DNA of 64,000 bases from Bradyrhizobium diazoefficiens (GTDB lineage Bacteria > Pseudomonadota > Alphaproteobacteria > Rhizobiales > Xanthobacteraceae), in the NCBI RefSeq assembly GCF_016616425.1, contig NZ_CP067101.1, positions 6,200,001 to 6,264,000 of the forward strand, written 5' to 3'. The notes below the pieces were generated by a model. That model was given only the letters and a program-made list of their open reading frames with translations. It ran no database searches and had not been told where the DNA came from. Position 1 is the stretch's first letter. Each line of letters starts with the position of its first letter. Shown here piece after piece: positions 27,519 through 36,984 of this stretch. Both the position numbers and the translations under genes were made by a program.

Positions 27519-28502
27519 TTACGGTAGCGAGTTCTGGGTTAGCAAGCTCGATTCTCTGCGAACGGCGGCGCCTCGCTGCAACGAAGCCATCGCTGGACGA
27601 GGCATCGATACCCAGTTTTCGTGTTGTTGCAAAGAAGCGTATGTGACGTCGACAGCTACACGCGTTAAGCCAATGCACTCATTTGATCTGCAGACGACCG
27701 ATGTCCACCAGTGAATTGGTGAGCCTTCCAGACGCCTCCAGATAAGCTCTTTTGATCCAGCTGCGAAGCGCCGCTTGGCGAGCCGCTCTGACGCAAGCGC
27801 CACTGCAGATTCCAATCTGAGAAATGCCTCTGTCATCCTTGCGGTTTGCAGAACTCGCGGAGGAACGTAACCTCCAGCATCGCAAAGATTCAACAGTTCA
27901 TCGTAAAGCGCCGGCGCCAATTGGCGCTGAAAGTGCACCAAGGGATAAGGGCTCAAATCGGGAAGATAGACTTTATCTAGCTTTGCTAAGGGGTGCTCAG
28001 CGTCAATCACGACCCCGAGAGGCTGACCAAGCGGGGCCGAGACCTGAAGGCCCCGTTGTTCAAAAGGATGCCAAAGAACACCGATGTCTATTTCTCCGGC
28101 CGCCAACAGACGTTCTTGCTCCGATGTGGATGCCTCAATCAGATGAACTTTCACCTGCTCCTGCTGCAAGTGTCTTACAACCGCCAACAGCATGCTTCGC
28201 GAAGTCTCCGGAGGCAGCGCAATCCGAAGGTGCCCTGATTGGCTCGGTGACCGAGACCGAGCTGCACGCACAGCAGCGTCAAATGCTTGTACGGTATTGC
28301 GAGCTTGCGGTAGGAACGCCTCTCCTGCTTCGGTCAAGCTGATCTTCTTGCTCCGATCGAACAGTCTTACTCCGAGCTCGCCTTCCAGATCGGCAATCCG
28401 CTTCGAGAGAGGTGGCTGGCTCATGTTCAATCCGCGAGCAGCCCTCGCGAAGCTGAGAGCTTCCGCAACTGCCACGAAATAACGGAAGTGCCTGATGTCC
28501 AT
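27519..28502 (-). CDS. LysR-family transcriptional regulator
   Basis: 327 residues. The N-terminal winged HTH is typical (MDIRHFRYFVAVAEALSFARAA, LNMSQPPLSKRIADLEGELG, LFDRSKKISLTEAGEAF). The effector domain (about 90-290) includes IDIGVLWHPFEQRGL. The C-terminal roughly 40 residues after VDVTYASLQQHENW look atypical and may be an extension past a lost stop. No divergent target gene is adjacent; its targets could be the GabT-like gene or the DUF4387/AtuA pair, both on the same strand. A role in aromatic or amine catabolism is only inference. Confidence 0.9.
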   Translation of the reverse strand: MDIRHFRYFVAVAEALSFARAARGLNMSQPPLSKRIADLEGELGVRLFDRSKKISLTEAGEAFLPQARNTVQAFDAAVRAARSRSPSQSGHLRIALPPETSRSMLLAVVRHLQQEQVKVHLIEASTSEQERLLAAGEIDIGVLWHPFEQRGLQVSAPLGQPLGVVIDAEHPLAKLDKVYLPDLSPYPLVHFQRQLAPALYDELLNLCDAGGYVPPRVLQTARMTEAFLRLESAVALASERLAKRRFAAGSKELIWRRLEGSPIHWWTSVVCRSNECIGLTRVAVDVTYASLQQHENWVSMPRPAMASLQRGAAVRRESSLLTQNSLP

Positions 28503-28955
28503 TTTGCGATTATAAAGCTACAAAGGCCCATCATCAAGGAGGACAAATCACCACAAGGCGACAGTCCCTATCGTCAGTGGACATCCACATGCAGCGTTCA
28601 TGGACAGTTCAAAGCGTTCCGGCTGGCGAGGTCCAGCGCCAGCGCTCGTTCGTGCGTGCTCAGGTTGGAGCCCTGGGCACAAGCAAGAGCAGCCATGACT
28701 CATCCAACTTGAACGAAGTTCGCTGATGCATCAAGCTTAAGCTTACCGGCGTGGATTTCGAGCAAGCATGCCATGAAGATCGTGATGGCATGTGTGCTCG
28801 CAGCCGGGACGGTCGTGTCGCCGTGGCCGGCCAATATCCGCCCGCCGCGCAGTTCACGAAACGCCCAACGCCGCTCTTAAAGGTGTCGCCTCGTCGAGCC
28901 AGCGAAGCCGTTTTTCGAGCAGATCAGGTGAAGGCATAGTGGCCTTCTTGAAGGA
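28503..28955. other. Intergenic, nothing recognised
   Basis: About 450 bases between the LysR gene and the DUF4387 gene, with only short unconvincing frames. Confidence 0.4.
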
Positions 28956-29267
28956 TCAGGGGACTTCGATGGCGGTAAGCGGCATGTGCTGTTGGCAGCC
29001 ATAGACATCAGATTCGCCAGGGGAGCCCGATCCAACAGGACGTCGGATCGTGATCTTGAACGCGCGCGCTGGATCATAGGTCCGGCAAACCAGCACCTCG
29101 TTGTGAGAAACGCTGTAGATGTCCGCGATGAGCTGCGCGGTGATGACGCCACTCTTTTTGACGGTCTCGTATTTGGCCGCATCGTCGAACATGATGTCGA
29201 AGGTCAACTCGAAAGGGCCAGCATTCTTGCTACGAATGACGCTGGCGAGGTCGCTTAATCTCAGCAT
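28956..29267 (-). CDS. DUF4387 family protein (AtuA partner), copy 1
   Basis: 103 residues from the ATG at 29265-29267 with AGGAG upstream, the site overlapping the AtuA stop. Family hallmarks are LASVIRSKNAGPFELTFDIMF near the start and the conserved SGSPGESDVYGCQQH near the end. DUF4387 genes are commonly found next to AtuA-type genes and may form a complex with them; the biochemical role is unknown. It is translated from the same operon as the AtuA gene. A paralog with intact motifs lies at 62166. Confidence 0.88.
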   Translation of the reverse strand: MLRLSDLASVIRSKNAGPFELTFDIMFDDAAKYETVKKSGVITAQLIADIYSVSHNEVLVCRTYDPARAFKITIRRPVGSGSPGESDVYGCQQHMPLTAIEVP

Positions 29268-29279
29268 GGGCGCTCGCTC

Positions 29280-30644
29280 CTAGTTGCGGACTTCAGCAAC
29301 GCTGATCGGGAATATCTCGCAGGGGTCGGACAGTGGCAGCAGGTGATAGACTGAAAACTTGTACGCAGGCCCAACTGGAACGTTGAATGGCGAAAACGGA
29401 TAAGCAAGGTTGCCGGCTGTGTTCACAATGCCTGGAAACCCGATGTGCTGCAGTGTTCCGCGCACATACATTGCAACACCGTTGGCAAGCTCCTGCGAAT
29501 TCGCGACTACGTTGATCAGAATGCCTATTTCGTGGGGTGTCGCGTCTTTGACGGGCTCCAGCTTTCGCATCACGGCGTTCTTGCCATAAAAGTGGAAATC
29601 GATGGTGTAGTCCGCCCCCAGAGTCCATTGCGAGAAGCGTTCGGCCGCCCGTCCTCGGGCCTGCTCCGCGAGCCCCTCGATCTGCGCGATCATCGTTGTA
29701 TCGCGCACGCCGACCAGAACGATGCTGCGATAGCCAATGAATTCGGCGCCTTCCAGCTTAACCATATAGGGAGCGGGAACAAAGCGGCTTCCACTTACCC
29801 TGACCGTGCGCTCGTCGTCCTGCTGGAAGACAGCATCCATCAGGTCGTTGACACCGCCGGGACCCGTTTGGATGCAGGGATCACTACGCTCATAGAGGGA
29901 ATGGGCCGCAACTGACACTGTCGTGCAGCGCAAATGCTCGCTGCCAGGCCGCACGATGAAGTGATCCCTCCGCAAGCGACCGACCATTGGTTCTGCAAGA
30001 TCGCATGGCACCGCCGAGATGCCCGCGCATTCGAGAATCTTGCCTAGGTGTAGTGAAAGGCCACGATCAAAGCCTTTGAGAATTGGCAACGCCGCGAAGA
30101 CGGCGTCGTCGCACGCGCGACCGGCGATCACGACTTCGGCTCCGGCATCGAGAGCCTTGATCAAAGGCTCGACCCCCATCTGCGCACAGATGGGCCCACA
30201 TCGGTCGACGATCTCTGACGTCAGAGCCTGTTGAGGGCCAATATCCTGGATGCCGCCGATCGGTATCCGACGCTTGAGATCGGCTTTATCCAATTCCGCA
30301 TCGACTATCGCCATGCGAAAGGACATGCCCTCCTCCTTCGCGATCTCCCGAATGATGTCGACTGCTTGTTCGAGCGTTTCGCGTGACCCGCTCGTTAGAG
30401 CCGACCCTACGATCAGCGGAATTTTCTGAGCCCGAGCGGCCCGCAACATGATGCTGAGATCATGTTTGTAGGTTGCACGCGGCAAGAAAGGTTTGGACGA
30501 CCCGTGATAGTAGGGGCCCATATCGGTCGACCCGGCATCTTGCCCGATAAAGTGGGGCTTTTCGGCAAGCGCTCTCTTGAAAGCGGGCAGGTCGAAACCG
30601 CTGCCCAATGACCCTGACGGGGCCAATCCTACGATCTCGTCCAT
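29280..30644 (-). CDS. AtuA-type (DUF1446) acyclic terpene utilisation family protein
   Basis: 454 residues from the ATG at 30642-30644, chosen for AGGGAG upstream; an in-frame ATG 42 bases earlier lies inside the operator region. The family signature is IVGLAPSGSLGSGFDLPAF, PHFIGQDAGSTDMGPYYHG, VIAGRACDDAVFAALP, the GPGGVNDLMD segment, and the C-terminal PAYKFSVYHLLPL. AtuA is needed for citronellol/geraniol breakdown in Pseudomonas, but its reaction is not established. Most homologues, like this one, sit in other acyl-CoA or hydroxy-acid catabolic clusters. It forms an operon with DUF4387 and is divergent from a GntR regulator. Confidence 0.88.
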   Translation of the reverse strand: MDEIVGLAPSGSLGSGFDLPAFKRALAEKPHFIGQDAGSTDMGPYYHGSSKPFLPRATYKHDLSIMLRAARAQKIPLIVGSALTSGSRETLEQAVDIIREIAKEEGMSFRMAIVDAELDKADLKRRIPIGGIQDIGPQQALTSEIVDRCGPICAQMGVEPLIKALDAGAEVVIAGRACDDAVFAALPILKGFDRGLSLHLGKILECAGISAVPCDLAEPMVGRLRRDHFIVRPGSEHLRCTTVSVAAHSLYERSDPCIQTGPGGVNDLMDAVFQQDDERTVRVSGSRFVPAPYMVKLEGAEFIGYRSIVLVGVRDTTMIAQIEGLAEQARGRAAERFSQWTLGADYTIDFHFYGKNAVMRKLEPVKDATPHEIGILINVVANSQELANGVAMYVRGTLQHIGFPGIVNTAGNLAYPFSPFNVPVGPAYKFSVYHLLPLSDPCEIFPISVAEVRN

Positions 30645-30689
30645 TTTTGTCTCCCTAGACCACCCAATCCCGGCCGCGTCCGCCATGTC

Positions 30690-30711
30690 CTGTATTCATA
30701 TCAATATACAG
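30690..30711. promoter_or_regulatory. Candidate GntR operator between AtuA and gntR-type genes
   Basis: CTGTAT and ATACAG half-sites face each other with a 10-base spacer, 46 bases before the AtuA ATG and 100 before the GntR ATG. The half-site matches the palindrome at 32079 upstream of the thiamine-diphosphate enzyme, suggesting one regulator for both. Confidence 0.5.
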
Positions 30712-30811
30712 TGCATAATATCAAGCTGAATGAAGCTTCGCCAGCGCCAACTGTCGGTTGTCCCAGGCGCTTTTATGTGGCATTCAGCCCTGCATTCTGG
30801 AGGAAGCACAG

Positions 30812-31495
30812 ATGACCATGGCCAGCGACAGCTTTGTCGATAGGGCCTATGATCGGCTGCGCCGCATGGCGATTGATTATCAATTCAAGCCGGGCGAGAG
30901 GCTGAACGAGGTGGAACTCTCGCGGCAGCTTGGCCTCAGTCGTACCCCGCTGCGGGAAGCGCTTAACCGGCTGACCACCGAGGGTTTTCTGCGCTTTAGT
31001 CCCGGCAAAGGGTTTTTCTGCCGGCAGCTCGATCCGAAGGAGATTTACGATCTCTATCAGTTGCGGAAGGCGCTGGAAGTCGGCGCAGTCAAACTCTCCG
31101 TTCGACTAGCCAGTGAAACCGATATCGAGTCGTTAGGGCAGTTCCTATCAGATACTGGTCCCGATACTGGCGGACGCTCGACTGAGGAGCTTGTCGCACT
31201 CGACGAGGCTTTTCACGAGCGACTTATGGCACTCTCCGGCAATAATGAAATGCGGCAGGTTTTGCGGAATGTAAATGCAAAGATACAGTTCGTGCGCTGG
31301 GTTGACATGGATCGCATCAGTCGCCCTGTAACCCAGGCCGAACACCGCCTGATTCTCGAGCGCCTTAAAGCGCGCGACGAATTCGGCTGCATTGCCGCAC
31401 TTGAGAAGCATATCGACCGGCGCCAAGACCAGATTACGGCTGCCATTAAGGAACGCGTCGCCCAGATATATATGCCACGGGGGGCAGCGTTCTGA
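30812..31495 (+). CDS. GntR-family (FCD) transcriptional regulator
   Basis: 227 residues from the ATG at 30812, six bases after GGAGGA; upstream in-frame codons are unlikely to be used. The N-terminal winged HTH contains FKPGERLNEVELSRQLGLSR followed by TPLREALNRLTTEGFL. The C-terminal FCD effector domain (about 85-215) has the metal/acid-binding pattern DEAFHERLMALSGNN and EHRLILERLKARD...LEKHI. FCD regulators respond to organic acids and sugar acids. It is divergent from AtuA/DUF4387 and upstream of the thiamine-diphosphate enzyme; CTGTAT/ATACAG motifs precede both units. Confidence 0.93.
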   Translation: MTMASDSFVDRAYDRLRRMAIDYQFKPGERLNEVELSRQLGLSRTPLREALNRLTTEGFLRFSPGKGFFCRQLDPKEIYDLYQLRKALEVGAVKLSVRLASETDIESLGQFLSDTGPDTGGRSTEELVALDEAFHERLMALSGNNEMRQVLRNVNAKIQFVRWVDMDRISRPVTQAEHRLILERLKARDEFGCIAALEKHIDRRQDQITAAIKERVAQIYMPRGAAF

Positions 31496-32078
31496 TGAGT
31501 TGCAAAGGGCCCCTGTTAATTGTGCGGCAAGCCGCATCACCGTAAGCCAACGAAAAACGTGGATAGCCGATATCTTCGGATCCATCGAAGACGAATCTGA
31601 TCCAAATTTTGTTGGCAATGTCGGAACAGTCGTCCATCGCTCAAGCGAACAGCGCGATCGCGCCTTCCCGGCAGCTCATGGGCATGCTCGCCAGAACGCG
31701 CAGCTCTAGTGCGGCTTTGACACTCTCACTAATTCTAATTTCGCGTGCTCCAACACCGAGTCTTCAGCGCGCAGCGTTCCTCTACCCGCACAAAAGCGAC
31801 AAGAGAGCATAATATTAAGACCATGACGACGTTCGGGAGGTGCGGCGGCATTTAGGTCACCGTCTGACCGCGGAACCGTATCGAGCCAGACGCGAGATAG
31901 TCAAACCTGGCGATCATCATCAGGTGGTGCTTACCCGAAACCGCTCGCCCCAGGATCGCAGCGACTTTACCCTTGCGGACGCCAAGCAAGAGAATCTTCA
32001 ACGGCTCTATAATCTTCGGTGTCGGCGCCGAAGCGAGGCTACTAGAAGGCTGGGGGTTGCACGTGGCAGTATTCTATG
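31496..32078. other. Intergenic, nothing recognised
   Basis: About 580 bases between the GntR gene and the operator before the next gene. Short frames on both strands lack family motifs. Confidence 0.4.
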
Positions 32079-32088
32079 CTGTATACAG
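32079..32088. promoter_or_regulatory. CTGTATACAG palindrome upstream of the ThDP enzyme
   Basis: A perfect 10-base palindrome 36 bases before the start codon. It matches TGTATACA-type sites bound by GntR-family proteins and shares half-sites with 30690-30711. Confidence 0.5.
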
Positions 32089-32124
32089 GCTTGAATATGG
32101 CCTTACAGCGAGAGGATCGCCGGC

Positions 32125-33819
32125 GTGAACGAGATTTCAGGAGCAGAAGCAGCCGTCCGTATGCTTCAAATCTACGGAGTCAAACACATTTTTGGTCTCT
32201 GCGGAGATACGAGCCTGCCGTTCTACGACGCGCTTTTTCGGCTGGACCACGGGATGGAGCACATACTCACGCGCGACGAGCGCAGCGCGGCCTACATGGC
32301 CGATGCTTATGCGCGCGTCACGGGAAGGGTCGGTGTTTGCGAAGGGCCGAGCGGGGGCGGCGCAACCTATCTTCTTCCCGGGGTGATTGAGGCTAACGAG
32401 TCCTCAATCCCGGTGCTCGGGATCACCTCAGACGTTCCAGTGACTTCGCGAGGCAAGTTTCCTCTGACCGAACTCAATCAGGAGGCGCTCTACCGTCCTC
32501 TGACTAAGTGGAACACCGTTGTCGATCGACCCGACCAAGTGCCAGCGGCCTTTCGTTCTGCCTTCCGCGCAATGACGACAGGCAAACCCGGCGCAGCTCA
32601 TATCGGCCTACCATACGATATTCAGAAGGAGCCTCTCTCGGAGGAACTGATCTGGGCCCAAAGCGAGCATGGCCGCTTTCCGGCCTGGCGCAGTGCTCCC
32701 GATCCCACGGACGTCAGGCGAGCGGCAGAGGCGATCCTCGCTGCGCGGGCGCCTGTTTTTATCGTCGGAGGGGGCGTTGTCATCGCAGGGGCGATGGAGG
32801 AGCTGTCAAGGCTTGCACTGCTACTTAATATTCCAGTCTGCACCACGGTCAGCGGCCAGGGATGTCTTTCGGCGGAGCATCCGCTCTGCGTCGGCGTCGT
32901 GGGCACCAATGGCGGCGTTCTCGCGACGCGCGAAGTGGTCGAGATGGCCGATCTCGTCGTCTTCATCGGTGCACGCGCTGGCTCGACAACGACAGAGCAT
33001 TGGAAGTATCCCTCCCGTGCTGCCAAAGTCATCCATATTGACGCCGACCCTATGGTGATCTCGGCCAACTACAAGACCGACGTGGCGCTTGTCGGCGATG
33101 CCAAACTCGCTCTGCTTGCGTTAGTCGACGCCATTGAATCGTCCGGACCGATCTCGCGGGCCGGCAAGATTGACGGACGCTCCGTGGCGGCCTTCGCCAA
33201 GGCAAAACGACGAGAGGCGTTCGAGCTCCTGGCCTTCAGCGATGACACGCCCATTAGGCCGGAGCGCGTGCTGCGCGAACTGCATGCGCTGCTTCCGCGC
33301 GACGCTGTCGTCGTGGCCGATCCTGGCACGCCCTGCCCGTACTTCTCCGGTTACTACGACTTCCTGGAACCCGGCCGGCATTTCATCACGAATCGCGCCC
33401 AAGGTGCGCTCGGTTATGCGATGGCTGGAGCGATGGGAGCTTGGTACGGGCGGCCCGGCACGAAGTGCGTCTCCGTCATGGGCGACGGCAGCTTCGGCTT
33501 CACGGTTGGCGAGTTGGAGACAATCGTGCGTAAACGCATCCCGTTATTGATGATCGTCTTCTCCAATGCCGTATTCGGGTGGATCAAGGCGAGTCAGAAG
33601 TTTGGGTACAATGAGCGATACTTCTCGGTCGACTTCGACCGCACGGATCATGCGCGAGTCGCGGAGGCGTTCGGCGTGAAAAGCTCAAAGGTGGTGGATC
33701 CAAACGACCTAGGTTCGACGTTGGCCGCTGCCATCGAGCATGACGGACCGACGCTGGTGGACATCATCTCCCAGCCGCTCGAAGAAACTGCCGTCCCGGT
33801 CAGTGCCTGGATGGGTTGA
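32125..33819 (+). CDS. Thiamine-diphosphate-dependent enzyme of the acetolactate synthase/benzoylformate decarboxylase superfamily
   Basis: 564 residues from a GTG at 32125 with GAGAGG upstream. The three-domain layout is clear. The pyrimidine domain has the cofactor-activating Glu52 in TRDERSAAYMADAYAR. The central domain contains PVFIVGGGVVIAGA. The PP domain has the GDGS...N motif at about 453-481 (GDGSFGFTVGELETI ... MIVFSN). Such enzymes decarboxylate or ligate 2-oxoacids. The context (AtuA, DUF4387, GntR) suggests a hydroxy- or oxo-acid pathway. It is not a classical IlvB by context, because no small subunit follows. The exact reaction is not assignable. Confidence 0.9.
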   Translation: MNEISGAEAAVRMLQIYGVKHIFGLCGDTSLPFYDALFRLDHGMEHILTRDERSAAYMADAYARVTGRVGVCEGPSGGGATYLLPGVIEANESSIPVLGITSDVPVTSRGKFPLTELNQEALYRPLTKWNTVVDRPDQVPAAFRSAFRAMTTGKPGAAHIGLPYDIQKEPLSEELIWAQSEHGRFPAWRSAPDPTDVRRAAEAILAARAPVFIVGGGVVIAGAMEELSRLALLLNIPVCTTVSGQGCLSAEHPLCVGVVGTNGGVLATREVVEMADLVVFIGARAGSTTTEHWKYPSRAAKVIHIDADPMVISANYKTDVALVGDAKLALLALVDAIESSGPISRAGKIDGRSVAAFAKAKRREAFELLAFSDDTPIRPERVLRELHALLPRDAVVVADPGTPCPYFSGYYDFLEPGRHFITNRAQGALGYAMAGAMGAWYGRPGTKCVSVMGDGSFGFTVGELETIVRKRIPLLMIVFSNAVFGWIKASQKFGYNERYFSVDFDRTDHARVAEAFGVKSSKVVDPNDLGSTLAAAIEHDGPTLVDIISQPLEETAVPVSAWMG

Positions 33820-34521
33820 GCCCGGCCATGCCATATCTAAAGGAATACAGGCCTGGTTAGCGGCCTCGCGCCTCCTCGGATTGGAGCACCACAGCAAGTC
33901 ATTAGGCACCCCGTTGGGCAGTTCGCCGGTCCGCGTGTGCCTTTGGCACACGCGGACTCGAACCAATCTTGTGACGGGGTTGCACAGGTATATTTGGATC
34001 TATCTCCGGTGATCGCAATCGGTGGCGAGCTACCGCCTGGCCGGTCCGAGCTCGTGACACCATCAACGACTGAAACTTGGAGCGTTGGTTTTTCACAAAG
34101 TGACAGGCACGCGTGACGGCAGTCAACGCAGCGACCGTGGCAGAATGGACGTGTAGCGCGACAAACTGGAAGAGAGGCACTTCCATCCTGATTGTCGCGC
34201 TGCACTCGCGATTCGAAGTAGCCAACGTTCCCGCCCAGGGGCCCGTCTACCTAGAGCGACTGACCGACGTTCCCGCGCGGGAAACGATAGTTCAGCCATC
34301 GATGTGCCCATAGTTGCCGCTTCGATACGCGGCGGCAGCACAGCTGAACATCCACTCCGAGCGAGCCGGCCTCCTGCGAGCCCGCTGGGAACGATGCCCT
34401 CCATTGTGCCGCCGCGACTGAATTGTCCGAACGGCGTTCGCCACACCGCACCAGTCCCGCTGGGCAGGAAGTTCGAAGGGATGAAGACCACTCAACCTTA
34501 GCCCTGGCGGCAATTACGGAT
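33820..34521. other. Intergenic, contains a strong hairpin
   Basis: Apart from the hairpin at 33929-33957, no gene is recognised. It lies where a hydrolase gene follows the other two SnoaL-like genes, but I see no hydrolase remnant here. Confidence 0.4.
33929..33957. terminator. Perfect 13-bp hairpin after the ThDP enzyme gene
   Basis: GTCCGCGTGTGCC and GGCACACGCGGAC pair perfectly around TTT, 109 bases after the stop. No T run follows. On the minus strand the preceding text is GGTTCGAGTCC, like a tRNA T-arm, so it may instead derive from a tRNA 3' end. Confidence 0.5.
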
Positions 34522-35037
34522 CTACCTCTGACCGTCCGCAAACGATCCGTAAGGGAAGACCCTCGACCATCGCGCCTCCAACTCCGGCGACATGAAGACC
34601 ATTGGCGTGCACGTGTGCCTAGAGATCCTCCACCCCTCGCGAGTTCGCACATACTCGTCCTCCCACCGAAAAATGTGGGGTTTGACAGTAGGAGCCGCTC
34701 CTCGCACCGAGTCCCAGTCGGTGACGAACAGCATCACGCGCGTTTCACTGGACGCGTGCTCGGAATCTTTGACGTCGACAATGATGTTCGACAATACATG
34801 CCACTGCAGCAGCCGGCCGTTGAACACCGCCTCCTGTTGCTTCTGATAGACGCCGGCGTCGAGCTCCTTGCGACCGCTCATCGTCACCGAGGGGTGCCGG
34901 TTGTTTAAGACCAAGGACCCATCGTCGGTGAGCAGGCCACCGGCCTTCATGGGATCAACATAGTCAACGAACTTGGCGTATTCGGTGATCAGGCGAGTGC
35001 ATTCTCGCTCGATCAGAAGACGTTCTAGGTCGTCCAT
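34522..35037 (-). CDS. SnoaL-like (NTF2-fold) protein, copy 1
   Basis: 171 residues from the ATG at 35035-35037, after GGAGGAAGAAG. It begins MDDLERLLIERECTRLI and follows the SnoaL-like pattern: an alpha-helical start, F-V-D-Y-V-D...LTDDGSLVL, GRKEL, and a beta-rich second half with WEDEYVRTREGWRISRH. The fold is that of limonene epoxide hydrolase and dioxygenase small subunits, mostly enzymes or binding proteins for small hydrophobic molecules. Two paralogs lie at 50372 and 58224, each followed by a hydrolase gene. Element copy 7 is 63 bases upstream. No catalytic function can be assigned. Confidence 0.85.
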   Translation of the reverse strand: MDDLERLLIERECTRLITEYAKFVDYVDPMKAGGLLTDDGSLVLNNRHPSVTMSGRKELDAGVYQKQQEAVFNGRLLQWHVLSNIIVDVKDSEHASSETRVMLFVTDWDSVRGAAPTVKPHIFRWEDEYVRTREGWRISRHTCTPMVFMSPELEARWSRVFPYGSFADGQR

Positions 35038-35099
35038 TTCTTCTTCCTCCGTGTGGATGATCGCTTCGTTTTGGATCTTGGACGAGCGGCTTCCGGTGT

Positions 35100-35140
35100 C
35101 CAATACCAATTACGAGAGATCGATGCCGCATTGGAATTGG
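35100..35140 (-). promoter_or_regulatory. Dispersed inverted-repeat element, copy 7
   Basis: On the plus strand it begins CCAATACCAATTACGAG and ends GCCGCATTGGAATTGG. It points to SnoaL-like copy 1, 63 bases before the ATG. Confidence 0.75.
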
Positions 35141-36009
35141 CGTATCGCGCGACTACTCACAACACTCCACGACCGGAAACGCTTACAATTCTCGGCGTGC
35201 ATCGGAAGTCGGCTTCTCACGCGCGACTTTCCACCGCGCACCAGAGCTCCCCGACAGATTTCGTGCCGCCGTCAAAGAACGTAATCGGGGCAATACAACT
35301 GCGCGTGCCAACCGCGACCGCGTGAGCGAATTCGAAGCTGAGATTGCCGCGTTGCGCGATCGGGGGAGCGGCGAGAAGCGTCAGCCCCGAGCCGCCAATC
35401 GCAATATGGATCAGCACATTGAGGCGCTCGGGCTGCTCGTCCACGAGCATGAATGGAATGCTGCTGATAATAGAGCAGCCGAGCGATGACGTGTGAAAGA
35501 GCGGTCGCCGTGCTTCAGCGGCGAACGAAGCCGTTCGGCGACTTATTTCAAGGATTTCCGCTCAGCTCCAGGGGCCTGCATCCGCGCCGCAGACGTTCAG
35601 CTTCACGAAACCGGTCGTGTCGGAGCGCTTGATGTACCACGCACATAAATTTCGAGCCTCCCGCATAAGGGCGTCGATCGAGGCGGCCACCAGTCCGCGT
35701 TCCTCCCGCAGCGATGTCTGATGCTGGGTCGCACACTTTCCAGCAAAGAAGCTCGCCAACCTCGGCGGTCGCGGTTTTAGACGGCCAGCGCTTGAGCCCG
35801 AGCAGTTCGCGGCGTTCAACTGCGGAATACAGTTCATCGACTTTCGGCAGCAGCTGGTGCGGCGGAGGCTCGAGATCAGTCGGGGCGCCGCGCGTGAATG
35901 GGGCGACAACGATGCCAATCGCACCGTGTGCAGCAAGCTAAGCTCAACGCGGAGCTCGAGGCACTGCAGTGATCCTGCGATTAAAAGCGGAATGGGCTTA
36001 GGTTGAATC
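35141..36009. other. Degraded coding-like DNA, unassigned
   Basis: Leftward frames at 35217-35450 (contains SFEFAHAVAVGTRSC and PITFFDGGT) and 35562-35936 (ends SDTTGFVKLNVCGADAGPWS) look like pieces of former genes. I recognise neither family. Confidence 0.35.
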
Positions 36010-36028
36010 GATTTGGGATTCCCAAATC
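36010..36028. repeat. Palindrome at the left side of the IS630-type element
   Basis: GATTTGGGA and TCCCAAATC flank one T. It lies 48 bases before the transposase start and is probably part of the IS end. No matching right end was found. Confidence 0.45.
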
Positions 36029-36075
36029 AGCGCGTTTCTGATTCACCATGATGGCTGCGTTGGAAGCCGGCATGG

Positions 36076-36984
36076 ATGGGCAAGCCTTATTCTCTGCATC
36101 TTCGCAAGCGCGTCTTTGCCGCGATCGAGGGCGGAATGTCTCCTAATCAGGCCGCCAAGCAGTTGGGGGTGGCGATCAGCACTGCCATCAGCTGGATGAA
36201 GCGAGTCGATGAGACCGGCAGCGTCGAGCCTAGTCGGATGGGTGGCTACAAGCCGAAGGCTATTTCAGGCGAGCATGCTGGTCTGGCTGTCGCAGCCGAT
36301 CAAGGACAGCGATTTCACCATACGGGGGCTCGTTGCCGAGCTTGCGGACGCGGCCTGAAGGTCGACTACCACTCGGTGTGGGACTTCGTGCACGCCGAGA
36401 AGCTCAGCTTCAAAAAAAAGCCTGGCGGCTGGCGAACGCGATCGACCCGAGGTGGCGCGGCGGCGAGCCCAGTGGACAAAGGTATCAAAGGTCGCGTCGA
36501 AGCTGAGCGGCTGGTCTTCATCGACGAGACCTGGACCAGAACCGATATGGCACCCTTGCGGGGCTGGGCGCCGCGCGGGCGCAGGCTTCAAGCCAAGGTT
36601 CAGACCATGATCTTCCTGGCGGCCCTGCGCCATGATCGGATCGATGCGCCAGGGTTCATCGAGCGGCCGATCGACGGCGTGAGCTTTCGCACGTATGTCG
36701 AGAAGGTTCTCCTGCCCATCCTTCGGCCGGCGATATGTCGTCTTGGACAACCTCGGCAGCCACAAGAGCAAAGCAGTTCGTCAGCTCATCCGTTCGGTCG
36801 GCGCCAAGCCTTCTTCCTGCCAAAATACTCGCCCGACCTGGACCCGATCGAACAGGTCTTTGCCAAGCTCAAGCACCTGCTCCGCAAAGCTGCCGCGCGA
36901 ACCGTCGACGCGGTCTGCGCCGCAATCGGCCACGCACTCGATGCCTTCACCTCTGAGGAATGCTTCAACTACCTCAACAATTGA
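36076..36984 (+). pseudogene. IS630-family transposase, decayed (second type)
   Basis: It starts MGKPYSLHLRKRVFAAIEGG with the HTH SPNQAAKQLGVAISTAISW. The DDE core has FIDETWTRTDMAPLRGW; the second Asp (VVLDNLGSHKSKAVRQL) appears only in another frame (36735-36790) before the first frame resumes with YSPDLDPIEQVFAKLKHLL. A further disturbance near 36270-36360 scrambles the central linker. It belongs to the IS630 family but is distinct from the intact element at 15.4 kb. Confidence 0.88.

Noticed and set aside
35100..35140. The dispersed element as a nod box
   Set aside because: Both contain ATTGG/CCAAT text, but the length, spacing and ATC-N9-GAT pattern of nod boxes are not met, and no nodulation genes are downstream.
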